Source: Ectocarpus siliculosus
Lineage: Eukaryota > Sar > Phaeophyceae > Ectocarpales > Ectocarpaceae
Direction: 5' to 3'
Assembly: GCA_000310025.1 (NCBI GenBank)
Contig: FN649726.1
Location: 1,096,538 to 1,160,537 of the forward strand
DNA length: 64,000 nucleotides
How positions within the stretch are numbered: the stretch's first letter is position 1; every line of letters begins with the position of its first letter. Below the pieces are notes generated by a model. The model did no database searches. It worked only from the letters and a program-made list of their open reading frames with translations, and was not told the DNA's origin. Both the position numbers and the translations under genes were made by a program. Shown one piece after another: positions 13,101-24,294 of this stretch.

Positions 13101-14214
13101 ACGTTGCTCTAGATTGTCTTCCCTCGTCGGAGCAGCGTTTTGCATACCTGGCGAGATTCGAAAGTGCAATTTCCAAAAGAGGGGACACCTTCTACAGAAC
13201 GCGGAGTCTTATTCCTCGAAAAGCACGACGACCACCACTGCTTCGATGTCATAAATAGCAGATCTAAACTAATACTGGGGAGAATACACGCTCTTCACAT
13301 CCCGCTCGTTTCTTTTTGTTGTGTCACCTCAGCTTCGAACCCGCGCTGCCGGTAATCTTCCGCCTCCCGGTTTTAAGGGTTGCCACCTCCGAAAGGCCCT
13401 CAGGTGCTAACCGGATCACCTGTTATTCCACATGGGTGGAGCAGGAGATTGGAAGAGAGCGCGTGCGGGGAGGAAGAGGACTCAGATTCCATCACACCGT
13501 AGCGCCATCTACGAAACAGATGTCCATACGTACTGAAACGTTGCGCGCCCACTGCTACGGGACATCGACAGCGTAACACGCTGCTGGCAATTTTTTTTAC
13601 CTAGTTGTTACGTGATACCCTCAAACTCAGGGTTGAACCGAGAACTTCTTGTATCAGGAGGGGCACATGTTGCCCGTACTCTTCGTAGTCCAATAGAGCT
13701 GGTGTGCGTAGAGCAACGAGGAACCGACATATGCAGCAGGTGGCTGCTGTAGGAGTTCTCGACGCAGTGCGTCTGACATTTCAATCTCGCAGGTTTCCTT
13801 CCCTGCAATCGTCCATGCTACTGGTGTGCTGTGTATCTCGGTATAGGCACGCGGTGTATGTAGATTTGAGCAACGGACAAAGAGACGTGGGATATTGGCT
13901 TCACTGCTGAAGGAAGCTGCCCACAAACACAGCAGTCGCCGCGATCTCATGATTGTAGGAATCTGTATGTGGTGGGCGCAGCATTCGATCAACGACAACT
14001 AATGCGCACCCCTAATCATGACCGCGCTCATCCTGTCGCTCTGTCGGTGAATAAAACATACCTTCATGATGCCATGGCCCCCGACAGCAGCAAGACGTTG
14101 GTCGCTCGAGAGCGAGATGGCGGTCAGTGGGGTAGACTGCCCGCTTTTCGCAAGGGTAAGCTCAGCCACCACGCCTCGATTTGGAGTGCCAGGCGCCATA
14201 GCAGAAATGGCCAT
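1195..14214 (-). CDS. WDR24: WDR24-like GATOR2 subunit, 15 proposed exons, 3' end missing
   Basis: Proposed exons in transcript order: 14214-14062, 13191-13148 (tentative), 12291-12045, 11324-11215, 10345-10255, 9788-9591, 8960-8706, 8213-8115, 7668-7495, 7165-6974, 5498-5426 and 4215-4125 (both tentative), 3555-3385, 2702-2395, 2042-1195. All phases agree and give about 1,018 residues. The start sits in a good context (TTCACCATGG). WD40 blades end in WDL/WDY-type motifs (MWDL, IWDL, IWDY, IWDL, VHDI). The middle matches the WDR24 alpha-solenoid (Y-x-L-x-G, AHN, TWRML), and the last exon holds its VRDWL/AVLEV segment. The family ends in a zinc-binding domain, not seen here. WDR24 belongs to GATOR2, which acts at lysosome or vacuole membranes in amino-acid signalling to TORC1. 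Poly-Gln and Gly/Ser-rich stretches interrupt it. The 12,045/11,324 intron needs a GC donor. Confidence 0.8.
2654..2825 (-). repeat. Tandem duplication of a WDR24 exon 5' half
   Basis: Two similar segments of about 70 bp lie 90 bp apart (around 2,654-2,722 and 2,746-2,816), each ending in a G/C run. The lower-coordinate copy is the start of the real exon (acceptor CACAG before 2702). The other also has an acceptor-like AAAG and a donor-like GTACGT, but including it would break the reading frame of the next exon, so it is probably a pseudo-exon. Confidence 0.65.
3538..3785 (+). repeat. Three degenerate tandem units overlapping a WDR24 exon edge
   Basis: Units of about 85-95 bp begin near 3,539, 3,630 and 3,715 with GTCAGCTTCGAYGATCTGTTT or a variant. 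The first unit contains the splice acceptor of the WDR24 exon ending at 3,555; the others lie in the upstream intron. Spread of an acceptor-containing segment by tandem duplication is the simplest reading. Confidence 0.55.
7029..7092 (-). repeat. Interrupted (CAG)n tract encoding poly-Gln
   Basis: CTG trinucleotides on the plus strand, broken by ATG/CCG, read as Q9-RH-Q8 in the frame of the WDR24 exon 7165-6974. The exon's splice sites and phase 0 ends select this frame over poly-Ala or poly-Ser readings. Confidence 0.65.
11158..11181 (+). repeat. (CA)n microsatellite
   Basis: About eleven CA dinucleotides in a WDR24 intron, just past the exon that ends at 11,215. Confidence 0.85.
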
Positions 14215-16487
14215 GGTGAAGCAGAAGACTGCTTCTCCCCTCCCCGTTTCAGCAGCACAGGATGTACTCAACAACGCTCGTGCTCTTTTGCATATTCCCT
14301 CCAGCGAGCACAGCTCGACGTCCGGGTGCAACGGGACTGTCCGCATTGAGAGGGGATGCGGGATGCGGGATGGAATGGGAATGGTTCTCATATTTCGCGG
14401 AATGCCGTTTCGGACGAATTGTGCAAAAATGCGTCTCAATTAGAGGTGCTCGATGAATGTAGTGATGTGCTACACACAATTCAATCAGTCAACAACCGTG
14501 CTCAGCAGTCATTACCTCGAGCCCTTCACCTGCATGCCGAACTGACTGTGCCGTTGCCTCTCCTAAGCTTGAAACCAACTATTCAACAAGGCGGTGAGTC
14601 CTCGTTGTCGATTGTTGCTCAACATCACTGACTGGCTGTTTTGGATGCCACCTCTGTCGTGATGTTGTCGCGAGGTCTGCTCCTGTTCTCTAATCCCCCG
14701 TCAGTCACCCAATAGCTGTCGCTGTTTTTTTTTCAAGGTGATGTGTCATCCCTTATGTAAACGAACGGGCGAACGAACATGCAACGCAGAAGTCTACCCG
14801 CTGGGACCTGCAGAAATCGTGCGGAGGATTGATTGCATTTGTGCGGCGAACCAACAGCTGCTGGCGCTTCATCATGGCTCGCCGAATGTCAAGCTTCATT
14901 CAAGTAAGCGAAATATGCAGCGCACCAGTTCACAACGTTGTAGAGTGATGATTGCTCAAGGAATAGTCACCAAATGTGCCCCCTCTTCTCTCTCCGCTGT
15001 TTCCAGCATGTAGCCACATCACATGTAAGCGGGAGACATGTCCATTACCGGGCGTCCACATACAGTACACTATTGGAGGGTGCCTACACCTCTTTTATTT
15101 AAGAGCACACGGGGGATCACATTGTGTGCTCTTCAAACACCCAGAAAAACACCTGAATATCTCAGTTATCTAAATTCTAACTCCAGTATCAAACTTCCAT
15201 CGCAAATTAACCTTCCGCTCACTCCCCCTCGTACAATGATAATGTGAGATTGGTTGTATGATAGCCCGATATTTCTGTCATCGACTTGGGTGAGCTACAA
15301 GCAGGGTTTTTGAAGCTGCTGTGCGGTCCGATTTCGAAACGCTTTAAGCTCACAGTAACGGCAAATCATCTCCGATTGTTAGTGTGTGGGGCCGCGAATT
15401 TCAGCGCAGCTCTTCCCACACATGTCCTATATACTCGTCGCCATACATTGTAGTCGATTTGAATGCCTGGGGTGATGGATGTGTACATAGGTCTAGCCAC
15501 AAGCAAACATGCTTGAAGCGTTTCAAAATCGGACCGCACAGCAACGTCAAAAATCCTGGTTCTACCTCACCGAGCTCGATGATAAAAGGATCGTTCGGAA
15601 AATCGCGGACATATAATCTTCAGTGCGTCGCAAGGGCTACAATCTCAGATACAAACATTGTGCACGAGGGGGGTTGAGCGGACGGTTGATTTGCGATGGA
15701 CAATTCGCACTGGAATAAGACTTTGAAAAACTGAGATATTCAGGAATTTTCCTGGATTTTTGAAGAGGAGACACTGCAATCCCCGTGCGCCCGTAACGAC
15801 AAGGATGAACGTTTCTGATCACCAAGAGAATACGACTACCCAGTTTCAAGAGATGTGTCGAAGTTGCACATCAAACAGGGCCAGCTTCTCGACTAGTCCA
15901 CGCCCTTCAACTCCAGACGAGCTAGTTTACAGTACATCTCAGAAAAGAGGGTGTCCGTCGTCATGTTGTTCCGAAGGCTACCACACCACGTGGGCACCCG
16001 CTTAGCCCATCTTGAACACAAGGATCAGCAAGTCAAGCGGCGCTTCTCGAAGTGTTCCATTGCAGCCCAGACGTTTCTTCGTAAGATGTTGCTGAAATTG
16101 CTATGTGACCTCATCCCGCATCTCGTCGTGCCCCGAATATAAAACCAACGTTTCCGCCACTTCAGGAAAGGCTGCCTCCGCGAAGTAACAAGAATGACAT
16201 GGGTCTCCTGCTCTAGCCAACATTTTTTGGAATTAGTTTGTAGGCTAGAGCTAGTATCGAACCTTGACTTACAGAGTACGCACGGGTTGATCGTCGGGGT
16301 GGGAGCTGATCCGGCGAGATATCGACGAATTGAAAGGACGAGAATAAGCCGGTTGACCACCGGATACATGTATTCTCCAGCCACCAATCGACGAGAGGAT
16401 TCTCCACCGGTGCTTTGTTCTGTCCCGATCCCAGAAGGTTCCATGTGGAACGCTCTACCAGCACCATCAACTCCCCCAGAAAGGTGC
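14215..16487. other. Intergenic region between WDR24 (minus) and MPI (plus)
   Basis: This 2.3-kb stretch separates two divergent genes and probably holds both promoters. Apart from the fold-back element I see no gene and no clear TATA or other core motif. Confidence 0.5.
15110..15800. mobile_element. Fold-back element with long imperfect inverted arms
   Basis: The left arm (about 15,125-15,352) and the reverse complement of the right arm (about 15,780-15,510) share long aligned blocks. These include CTGAATATCTCAGTT, CCATCGCAAAT, CCGCTCA, GAGATTG and CTGTGCGGTCCGATTT, followed by AACGCTT and AAGC. Arms exceed 200 bp around a spacer of roughly 160 bp. No transposase is present, so this is a non-autonomous fold-back or long-TIR MITE. 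It sits between the divergent WDR24 and MPI genes, in their shared upstream region. Exact ends and any target duplication could not be fixed by eye. Confidence 0.7.
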
Positions 16488-19400
16488 ATGAAAGAACTCG
16501 CTAACCGGCACACACAAACAGACTCTCTCCCGCCCGCCCCCCCGCGAGACCAGAAATACGCCTGGGGGAAGCCCGGCGATCAAAGCGTTGTGGCCAGCCT
16601 CAAGGCCGCCGGCGATTCTTCTTACCAGGTCGATGTTGACCAACCGTACGCCGAAATGTGGATCGGAACTCACCCCAGCGGGCCTTCGAACTTGCTGACT
16701 AACAGCGGGAGAGTTGGTCCTCTTCTCAAGGTAACTTGGCGTTGCACTCAACATGGTTTGAGATGTTTCTTCGTACGAACTATCTATTGCCCGGGTGTAA
16801 AAAAGGAAGCCCTGAGCCTGTTCTCCAAGTGCTACGTTATGTAAACAAGATATTGGGCTTTCGAATATGTCGAGTTTTTTCGTGTTGACGCCTTTATTCA
16901 CCGCTACTGTAGGAAAAAAACGGTATCTAGCATTTCCCAAGGCAGGCCTTGCTGTTCAGCAACGCAAACGCACTCGCACTACCTCGGTGCGGAGCGTCAT
17001 CAAGTTTCAGCAAAACTCAAGCCAATGATAAACCACAGATATATTGGTCGGAAAGGATTATTTCGAATGGTTGAAGGCCACACAACAATGTGCTGTAAGT
17101 AATCCATCACTTGGCAAAAGGAACTTGATCTGGGGTCCCCAAGATTACACACGAACAGAGGAATACAACTGCCAGTAGGTCATGTGTTTCATTCTTGCCC
17201 CTCCCTATCCTCCGATCCTTGCTGTGTTGAGCGGCGCGTAATCATATTTTCATCATAAGGACCATACCATGGTTACCGCAAGTGGCAAAGGTTTGAGCCC
17301 AAGGCCTAACCTCTGCGAGACATATCGGTTTCCCAATGGGCCACTGCCACAGGCGGTCAATCCCCTCTTGACAAGACAACAACGTGACCATGCGTCGGGT
17401 TCGGTGCTTGAAGGGTGGTCAGATCCGGGTTGATTCCGAAGTAGCACTATCGACATCGAATACTTGGTCGTTTCCAGGGGGTCTCTCACGTCAGGTGTTG
17501 GAAACGGTGAGCGCATAGCAATGCCCAAACGCGTCGAAAACACGAGTCATGCTGCCATCGATTGTCACCTTCATCGCGTGGACTGCCTGTCGTCTCGTCT
17601 GATAGCTCAAGTCCAACAAACGTTGTGGGTTCCGTGCAGGACCACCTCGCCTCTGAACCCGAAGCTTTGGGCGATATTGCGCACAAGGGCGACCTGCCCT
17701 TCCTCTTCAAGGTTATTTCTATCAACAAGGCGCTGAGCATCCAGGTGAATCTCATTCGTTTCACTTGGGTTGAAGCGTGTGTCCACTGACTTGTGTGATG
17801 GATTGAGTGTTCTCGCATGTACAGCGTGAACGTGCCTCGGGTTAAACGTTTGTGAACCCGCGAAAATCTCACACTGCAGCGAGGTGTTTTCCGCTGCTAC
17901 TGCCACAATCATGTACCCCCTCACCTTAACGCGAGGATGCGCAGCTTTGTGTCGGCTGCGTTGCACACTTCTCGCATTGTATCAGTGCCAGCTGTCGCCT
18001 CCACTACGCCTCCAATACACCACAGAATCGGCTTCCGCGCAATATCTGTGGCCTTAATCAATGAAAACCATAGCTGCCGCCGACTAACTCTGGGCTTCAC
18101 CGCTGTCGCCAAATAGGCGCACCCGAACAAGAAGCTCGCGGAGAGGCTTCACGCCGAACGCCCTGAGGTGTACGCGGACGACAACCACAAGCCCGAGATG
18201 GCTGTGACCCTGTCCGACTTTGAGGCCCTGTGCGGGTTTAGGCCCTTCCAGGAGATTATCTGGAACCTTAACTTTTACCCCGAGCTGCGCGCCCTCGTTT
18301 CTCTGGACGCCGTACACCAGGTATGCAGGCGGGGACTTGGGACATTAATGGAGATTCTAAGCTATTGACTTGGCTACATCTACCCTGCACATCATCTCCG
18401 AGCGGGTCCGACGGTTCCCACATTACTGATCTTGTAGCATACCGTAATCGTGATTCGGCTAGGTGTGAAACCTAACCCTACGGTAACACATGGGCGAAAT
18501 CAAAGCCCCCGTCTGAGGCGGTGCTTTGAGCCTGTCAAAGGAAATGTCACTGTGGAATCAATAAACATCACAACAAAATATAGTGTCATCAGCGTACATA
18601 GCTCACAATATCAGCCCCCCTTCCTGATTCCCTTCCTCGTTATCTTTCATACCGTTAAACGTATTTGATGAGGTTACGTTTCCGTTGGACACGGGTGTGT
18701 GGCCTTGAACGGGTAGTAACTTCACTCGCCCTTTTGCACTAGCATATGCCGCGGGTGGAAATGCATTCATCGGCAGATGGTGCTGCATAGGTTTCGGGTG
18801 GTCGACCTTTTGTCTCTCCCATATTCGCATCGTGTTGACAAACTGCCATATACCCAGTGATCCGCTGCCGCCCACGATGTCAATAACCGAAAAAGCACTG
18901 AATGAGATACTCTTTTCGCTTCTATGCACGTATTGCTTCTTGCATGATGAGGACAGATGATGACGGCGGGGGATGACATCGAGAGGCAAAAGTTCGCCCT
19001 CAGGGAGCTCTTCCGCTCCTACAACAATGCCGACAAGGAGACAGTAAAAACCCAGGTGCCGTGATGCCTAGGAAGAGGATGCGGCAGTCGTGTACCGGTG
19101 CATGACAATCCTAGAAACTGGGCCAATAGACAGGTCCCAGCAAAGCCTAGACCACTTTGACAGCTTGTGTTCAGATATCCACCCTCAGCATCGTTCGCGC
19201 TCTGTCCACACGTACTCTTCCTGCCGCCCTGCTGATCCCCACGCAATTCGTCAAGATAACGATTTTATTGCCCAAGCAGAATATCCAAACCCGTACCGCA
19301 CCCGTTAAGCGAAGATCTTCAGTTTGTCATTTCGCACGGCCAACCTTTCACACAGTGCCTATCGTGAAATGAAAACAACAGATAGACCGGCTGGTCAAGA

Positions 19401-21825
19401 GGCTGGGTTGGGCCTCCGGGATCCCGGTGGTCGGAGAACAAGACCCAGGAACGGTCGAGACCGAAATCAACGGTCATGACGCAGAGGAGGTAGGTTAGTT
19501 GCTTGATCGTACACCGTCACGTCATGCTGTGTATGCCACCGGTTTGGTGCTGATGAAATCGACGCTGTAAGCAATATTCTAGTGTTACCCCTACATCCTC
19601 AGCGTACGCGGTATCGCCTTGATCTGTTTCGAGGTAGTCGAGATCAAGAGTCCAATACAAGTCCAATACAAGTCCAATACACATATAGTCGGCAAAGGAA
19701 GTCTGCGAAATAATCCAGTGAAAGTGGTGTTGTTGCAACGTCGATGACGATTTCATGGCCGTGTAGAAAAGTTGGTTGTTGGTGTCGGTTTCACATGCCT
19801 TGCAACGATATCCTCGACGCGATCTACAGGGCGACGAGGAAGAGGTCCAGAAGACGCAATTCACAGAACAAATGTTCGAGGCGAGATTTCGCCAGGGTTG
19901 CCCGACGAGTGAAGCACTCGACAAAAGGTAGAACTACAGGGAAACATGAGTTGAGCTGACAAACTGGGGGGGCGGGCGCATGCGTTTCTTGTGGGGAAGA
20001 CGTTACCCATGGATGAGAGTGACAAATGTCTACCCCTAACGAGGCAACGGTGTTTTGGGTTGGAAATGATGAGCCAAGACGAGACAAATCTTGAAGTTTG
20101 ACAGATAGTTCGCTGGCGAGTGTGCATGTGTCCCTCTTGTGTCTGCGTGACAAGCGTGATCAACCGAACGAACGAACGAGCCGCCGCAACGATGCGATGC
20201 GTGCTTCGGTGTGATGACGCGTTATCGATGCTATACCGTGGGAAATTAACTGTTCGCACGACCAACGAATAAACCGCAGGATGAAGGATGGCACACCCGA
20301 TGTTGTTCGAGTGATGCTCCGCCTGTCGACCGAGTACCCGGGCGACCTAGGCATTCTCATGCCCCTGGTCCTGAACCTGCTGATGCTCAAGACCGGGCAG
20401 GCGTTCTTCATGACCGTCGACGAACCACATGCGTACCTCCGCGGGGACATTCTTGAGGCACGTACACACGGACGGCCGCACCCAGGGCGTATGCAGAAAA
20501 TGGGCTACCTTCATCTACGATAGGCTGAGCCATGAGATCCAGGGGCTTTGGGTAGTAGTTGTACCACTTTTCCATTGTTCGTGATGATTTCGTGCGTCCT
20601 TACTGAAAAATGAAGGAGCGTACAAAGATCAGTTGTGGCCCAGCATCACCGTGCCCTCGCATTCTCCCTCTCTGACTCCGTGGCCAGACGACCGTTTTAG
20701 CCCCGTCCCTCTATTCACATTGTCTTCATCGCAGTGCCTTTCTTGATTGTCCGTATCCGAGCCCTAACTCCACCTCCGTTCAACGCACCAGTGCATGGCA
20801 TGCTCCAACAACGTGGTGCGGTGCGCCTTGACTCCCAAGTTCCGCGACGTGGACCTTCTGGTGGACATGCTCACGTACAACATGGCCGCACCCGCGGTTC
20901 TTCGGCCGCACATCATCGACGACAATCGCAAGCGCTTCACCCCCCCGGTTGACGTCTTCGAGATAGAAATGATTAACGTGAGTGCGTTGGGCCTCACTGC
21001 AAAGCTATGTGACACGCGCAGTCGTGTACTTGCACCATGACATATATATGCTTCGTGTGGGAAGGAGCGTCTCGTCGTCGGTCTGCTGTTGACCTGCCGA
21101 TCCCCCCAGAGAACAAGAAAGCCCAGTCCCAACCTTTCACTTCAATACATTTCTTGAACTCGATGCCGTTTACGAAGGAAGGCAACCTCGTCACTACCGA
21201 GATCTCTGGAATGACCTGTCAGTCGTCTCATCATGTGCTCGTCCCCCAATCCGAAACAGGTACCCGGAAACGACGCGTACCGCCTGAATCCGATGCCGGT
21301 GCCGGCGGTGCTGGTGACCCTCCACGGGGCCCAGGGAGGCTTGCTTCTTGACGAAGACACCGGGAAGGAGGTGATGGAGAGAGTGAAATGAGGGATAGAG
21401 CGCGTGCGAGCAGCTGTCATTTACCATGAACCGTTCACACTTGCCGAGGCTTCCGTGGGGGCACCTATGGTACTCCCTGTACTACACACTACCTTTACAA
21501 TTTAGTTTCAACGTCGGGTCTGGGGCTTCCTCGGCTCTCCACGTGCTTACGAACACCACGATCAGAATGGCACCACAAGCAGACTATCCTCGAAGTACCC
21601 TTCCAATCCCTCGACGAGGTACCGCTGACCAATCCATCATTGGCTTTCTACGTCTTGATTATTTTGCAGATCCCAGCCGCTGAGGGGGGCATTTTCTTCC
21701 TCCCAGCCAACACGTACTGCACGATGGTGTCGGGAAAGACGTCAGACCTCCGGATCGCCATGGCCCACACCAATCTCAACTGGGGGCCGATGACACCCAG
21801 CGGTACCGGCGCTCCCAACTTTTGA
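16488..21825 (+). CDS. MPI: Mannose-6-phosphate isomerase (type I), 10 exons, complete
   Basis: Exons: 16488-16730, 17640-17744, 18117-18320, 18957-19055, 19382-19489, 19830-19927, 20280-20457, 20792-20977, 21260-21370, 21670-21825. All phases agree, giving about 495 residues (family about 420-470). The enzyme interconverts mannose-6-phosphate and fructose-6-phosphate in the cytosol, feeding GDP-mannose for glycosylation and, in brown algae, alginate and fucoidan. Motifs: YAWGK (24-28), [28 protein letters not shown] with zinc ligands Q116 and H118, NHKPEM with E143, CGFRP, and EPHAYL with H336. All four metal ligands of the family are present. The ATG at 16,488 is the closest to the domain; an in-frame ATG at 16,443 is possible. 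Intron 20,458-20,791 must use a GC donor (GAG/GCACGT) to continue into the conserved CMACS segment. Confidence 0.93.
19650..19683 (+). repeat. 11-bp unit repeated three times
   Basis: AAGTCCAATAC (first copy GAGTCCAATAC) occurs three times head to tail in an MPI intron. Confidence 0.8.
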
Positions 21826-23119
21826 GATGTTCTCTGCATGTATCGTTTGGGTTCCACCGATAGCACCGACTATATACCAAGCGGTGTGGAGGGAGGCATA
21901 GGCGAGGGGTAGGTGAGGAGTTAGAGTGCAACGGTGATGACGTCACACCTTTGGTCATGCGATTCTTTTCGGGGTAAGATCTGAGAGGCTAGAAAAATTG
22001 GCATGCATATGCGTTCCTTTCGACGCCACGCCGCGCTTCTCTCCTTGTATGAGCTATAAATGCAAAGTGCAGATTGGTGTTGTTATGTCTGTCCCCTGCA
22101 AGACACGTACTTCTGTTGTGTTGAATACGCGATGCAGTACTGAATTGTTGGCGGATTCAATCGTTGCAACATTTTTTCCAAGAGTAATATATCCACCGTT
22201 CCTTTACGTGTGCTCTCCTGGTGGAGCGAAATTTGGCTAGGTGGTATATGCCCTGTCTGGTGGCAACGCTGAAGCGAAAATGTGCGGCGTGGGGGGGGGG
22301 GGGGGTTGACAGGTGTATTAGGTGTTTTCATGTGTTTGTGTGATCCTCTGTTGTACTTCAATTTAGACCAGAATATTTTTTGCGTGTGAGCGGGGATGGT
22401 CGTGTTAGATTGTAACAATGCGGCAACCAACTCGGGGAGAGTGCCGTACACCATGGTGAGGAGGTGTTACATTTTCAAGCGCGAGTAAGCGGTTTGACGC
22501 TGCAAATGTGCTTTCTGGAGTAATCTCCTGCCTATCGCTCGACTTCGTCACAACGAATTAACGGGACGCAAGTTGTATGTGTACTAACCCCTTTGGCGAC
22601 TGAACAACGAATCATGGGACAATTCCGTGTTTGTCCGGGAGGTCAGGGCAACAAAAAAATTACAACCTACGACAAGGGTCAATCCTCCCTGCGCACAAAC
22701 GACGTACCGTAGGGTAACACCCCACCACGAGTCATTTTGGGATCCGCGGATTGTCGGCCAACCAGGTGACGAGAACCCGCAGTACATCATATTGGCGGAC
22801 TAGTCCGCTGGCATCGCTTGTTCTGAGTCCTCAAGGCTCGCTCGTGCCAGCGTTGACAAATTCGGCCGTCTTGTTGGTTTCTTTACTCGCTGTGCCTTGC
22901 TTTCACAACGCAAGCTCACAGACCGATTCTACCTGCGCACAGATCTTACTCAGGGAGACACTCCGCGATGCCCATGGGGTACAGATATACACCAGCATAC
23001 GGGAAAATCCAGCCACGCCTCCGCACGAGCATAGGCCGCTCTTGAACAAGCGGCAACCAACTACGAAACGAAACGCATCTTTATACATCGGAAAGGAATC
23101 CTGGTTGCCGTCTTACTTC

Positions 23120-23335
23120 CTCGTCCAAGCTCATAATAAAGGAAAACACACCGGGTCCCATTGCCAGAAAACTTCCTGTTCCCAGCTCGTCGAAGCAAAA
23201 CAACCGGAACTCCGTGACCACACCTTTCTCACGTCTCCACAGCTCGATACAAGGGAAAACACACCAATACCCGTGGCCACAACTTGCCCTTCACAGCTCG
23301 TTCAAGGAAAACAACCGAAATCCCAAGGCAAACAA
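23120..23335 (+). repeat. Degenerate tandem repeat, about four units of ~55 bp
   Basis: Each unit has CAGCTCG (or AAGCTCA), a short spacer, RGAAAACACACCGG or ACAAAACAACCGGA, then a CCCGTGGCCA-like end. Units begin near 23,129, 23,187, 23,241 and 23,296. Confidence 0.6.
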
Positions 23336-23673
23336 AACAGAAGCGGCCCTCACTCAAGAGCCGCTTGTTCTGCACAACCCTTGCTCATTGTATGATCGAT
23401 GGGGATGTCAACACGGAAATTATAGGCCAAGTTCTGACATTTCGAAAAATTCCCTCGATTTCCTACACTAGACTACATCAATTTCTCTTGGCGCGTTCTG
23501 TACACAAAGCAAAAACACCAAAAATCAAAAGTTTTTTTTTTTCTTGATGGCAAACGAAATCTCCTCTAACAACCCACTCCTCTATTTTATGGGTGTGACA
23601 AAATTCGAGTTCTCGGCAGGGGTCACTGAATCTATACAACTGACGATTCAGCCCCCCCCCCCCCCCCCACCCC

Positions 23674-23773
23674 NNNNNNNNNNNNNNNNNNNNNNNNNNN
23701 NNNNNNNNNNNNNNNNNNNNNNNNNNNNNNNNNNNNNNNNNNNNNNNNNNNNNNNNNNNNNNNNNNNNNNNNN
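23674..23773. other. Assembly gap of 100 N inside a poly-C run
   Basis: Exactly 100 N, with about 20 C on the left (one interrupting A) and about 25 C on the right. The size is a placeholder; sequencing probably failed in the homopolymer. Confidence 0.97.
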
Positions 23774-24294
23774 CCCCCCCCCCCCCCCCCCCCCCCCCTC
23801 GTTGAGGCAGGACTATCCGGGGGGTTGCCTTTTATCATACTTGAAGGTTGATTTTCTGAAAAGCAGACATACGCATACGTACATAAATAGCGAGCACTCT
23901 TACATACGGGGAAAACCGTGCACTCAGCAACCGTTCGCGCGCGCACATGACTCGGAGAGCGATCAAGCATGAAACTTACCAAATGGGGTCTAATGGCTAC
24001 AATCCCTGAAAAAATACAGCAGAAATAGGTAGTGCGCTCCAATCTAGGAGACCCACACCAACACGCGCGAAAGTAGCACTGGCCACCCATAACCAGACAA
24101 GAATCAACAAAGCACAGTTAACGGGCGACCCCACTTGAGCTATATCTCAACTACGCCACACGCACACCGTTGTGACTACCCCAAAATTCCGTGGAGAGAG
24201 CGAAACGCGAGGCCCGCAATGACGACAACGGAACGCTGGGCGTCCGTATTGGCAACCCGCCGTCGAAGCGCGCTCCAGGACAAAACACACGCGG

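Larger units (their letters stand above)
21826..24294. other. Intergenic region between convergent MPI and GUCD1-like genes
   Basis: No recognisable gene. It contains a poly-G tract (about 22,290-22,304), degenerate tandem units (about 23,120-23,330) and a sequencing gap. A 214-codon open frame at 22,751-23,395 mainly translates the tandem units, matches nothing I know and is left uncalled. Confidence 0.5.

Noticed and set aside
23544-23972. Open frame through the gap
   Set aside because: It is made of N and poly-C/poly-G codons only.
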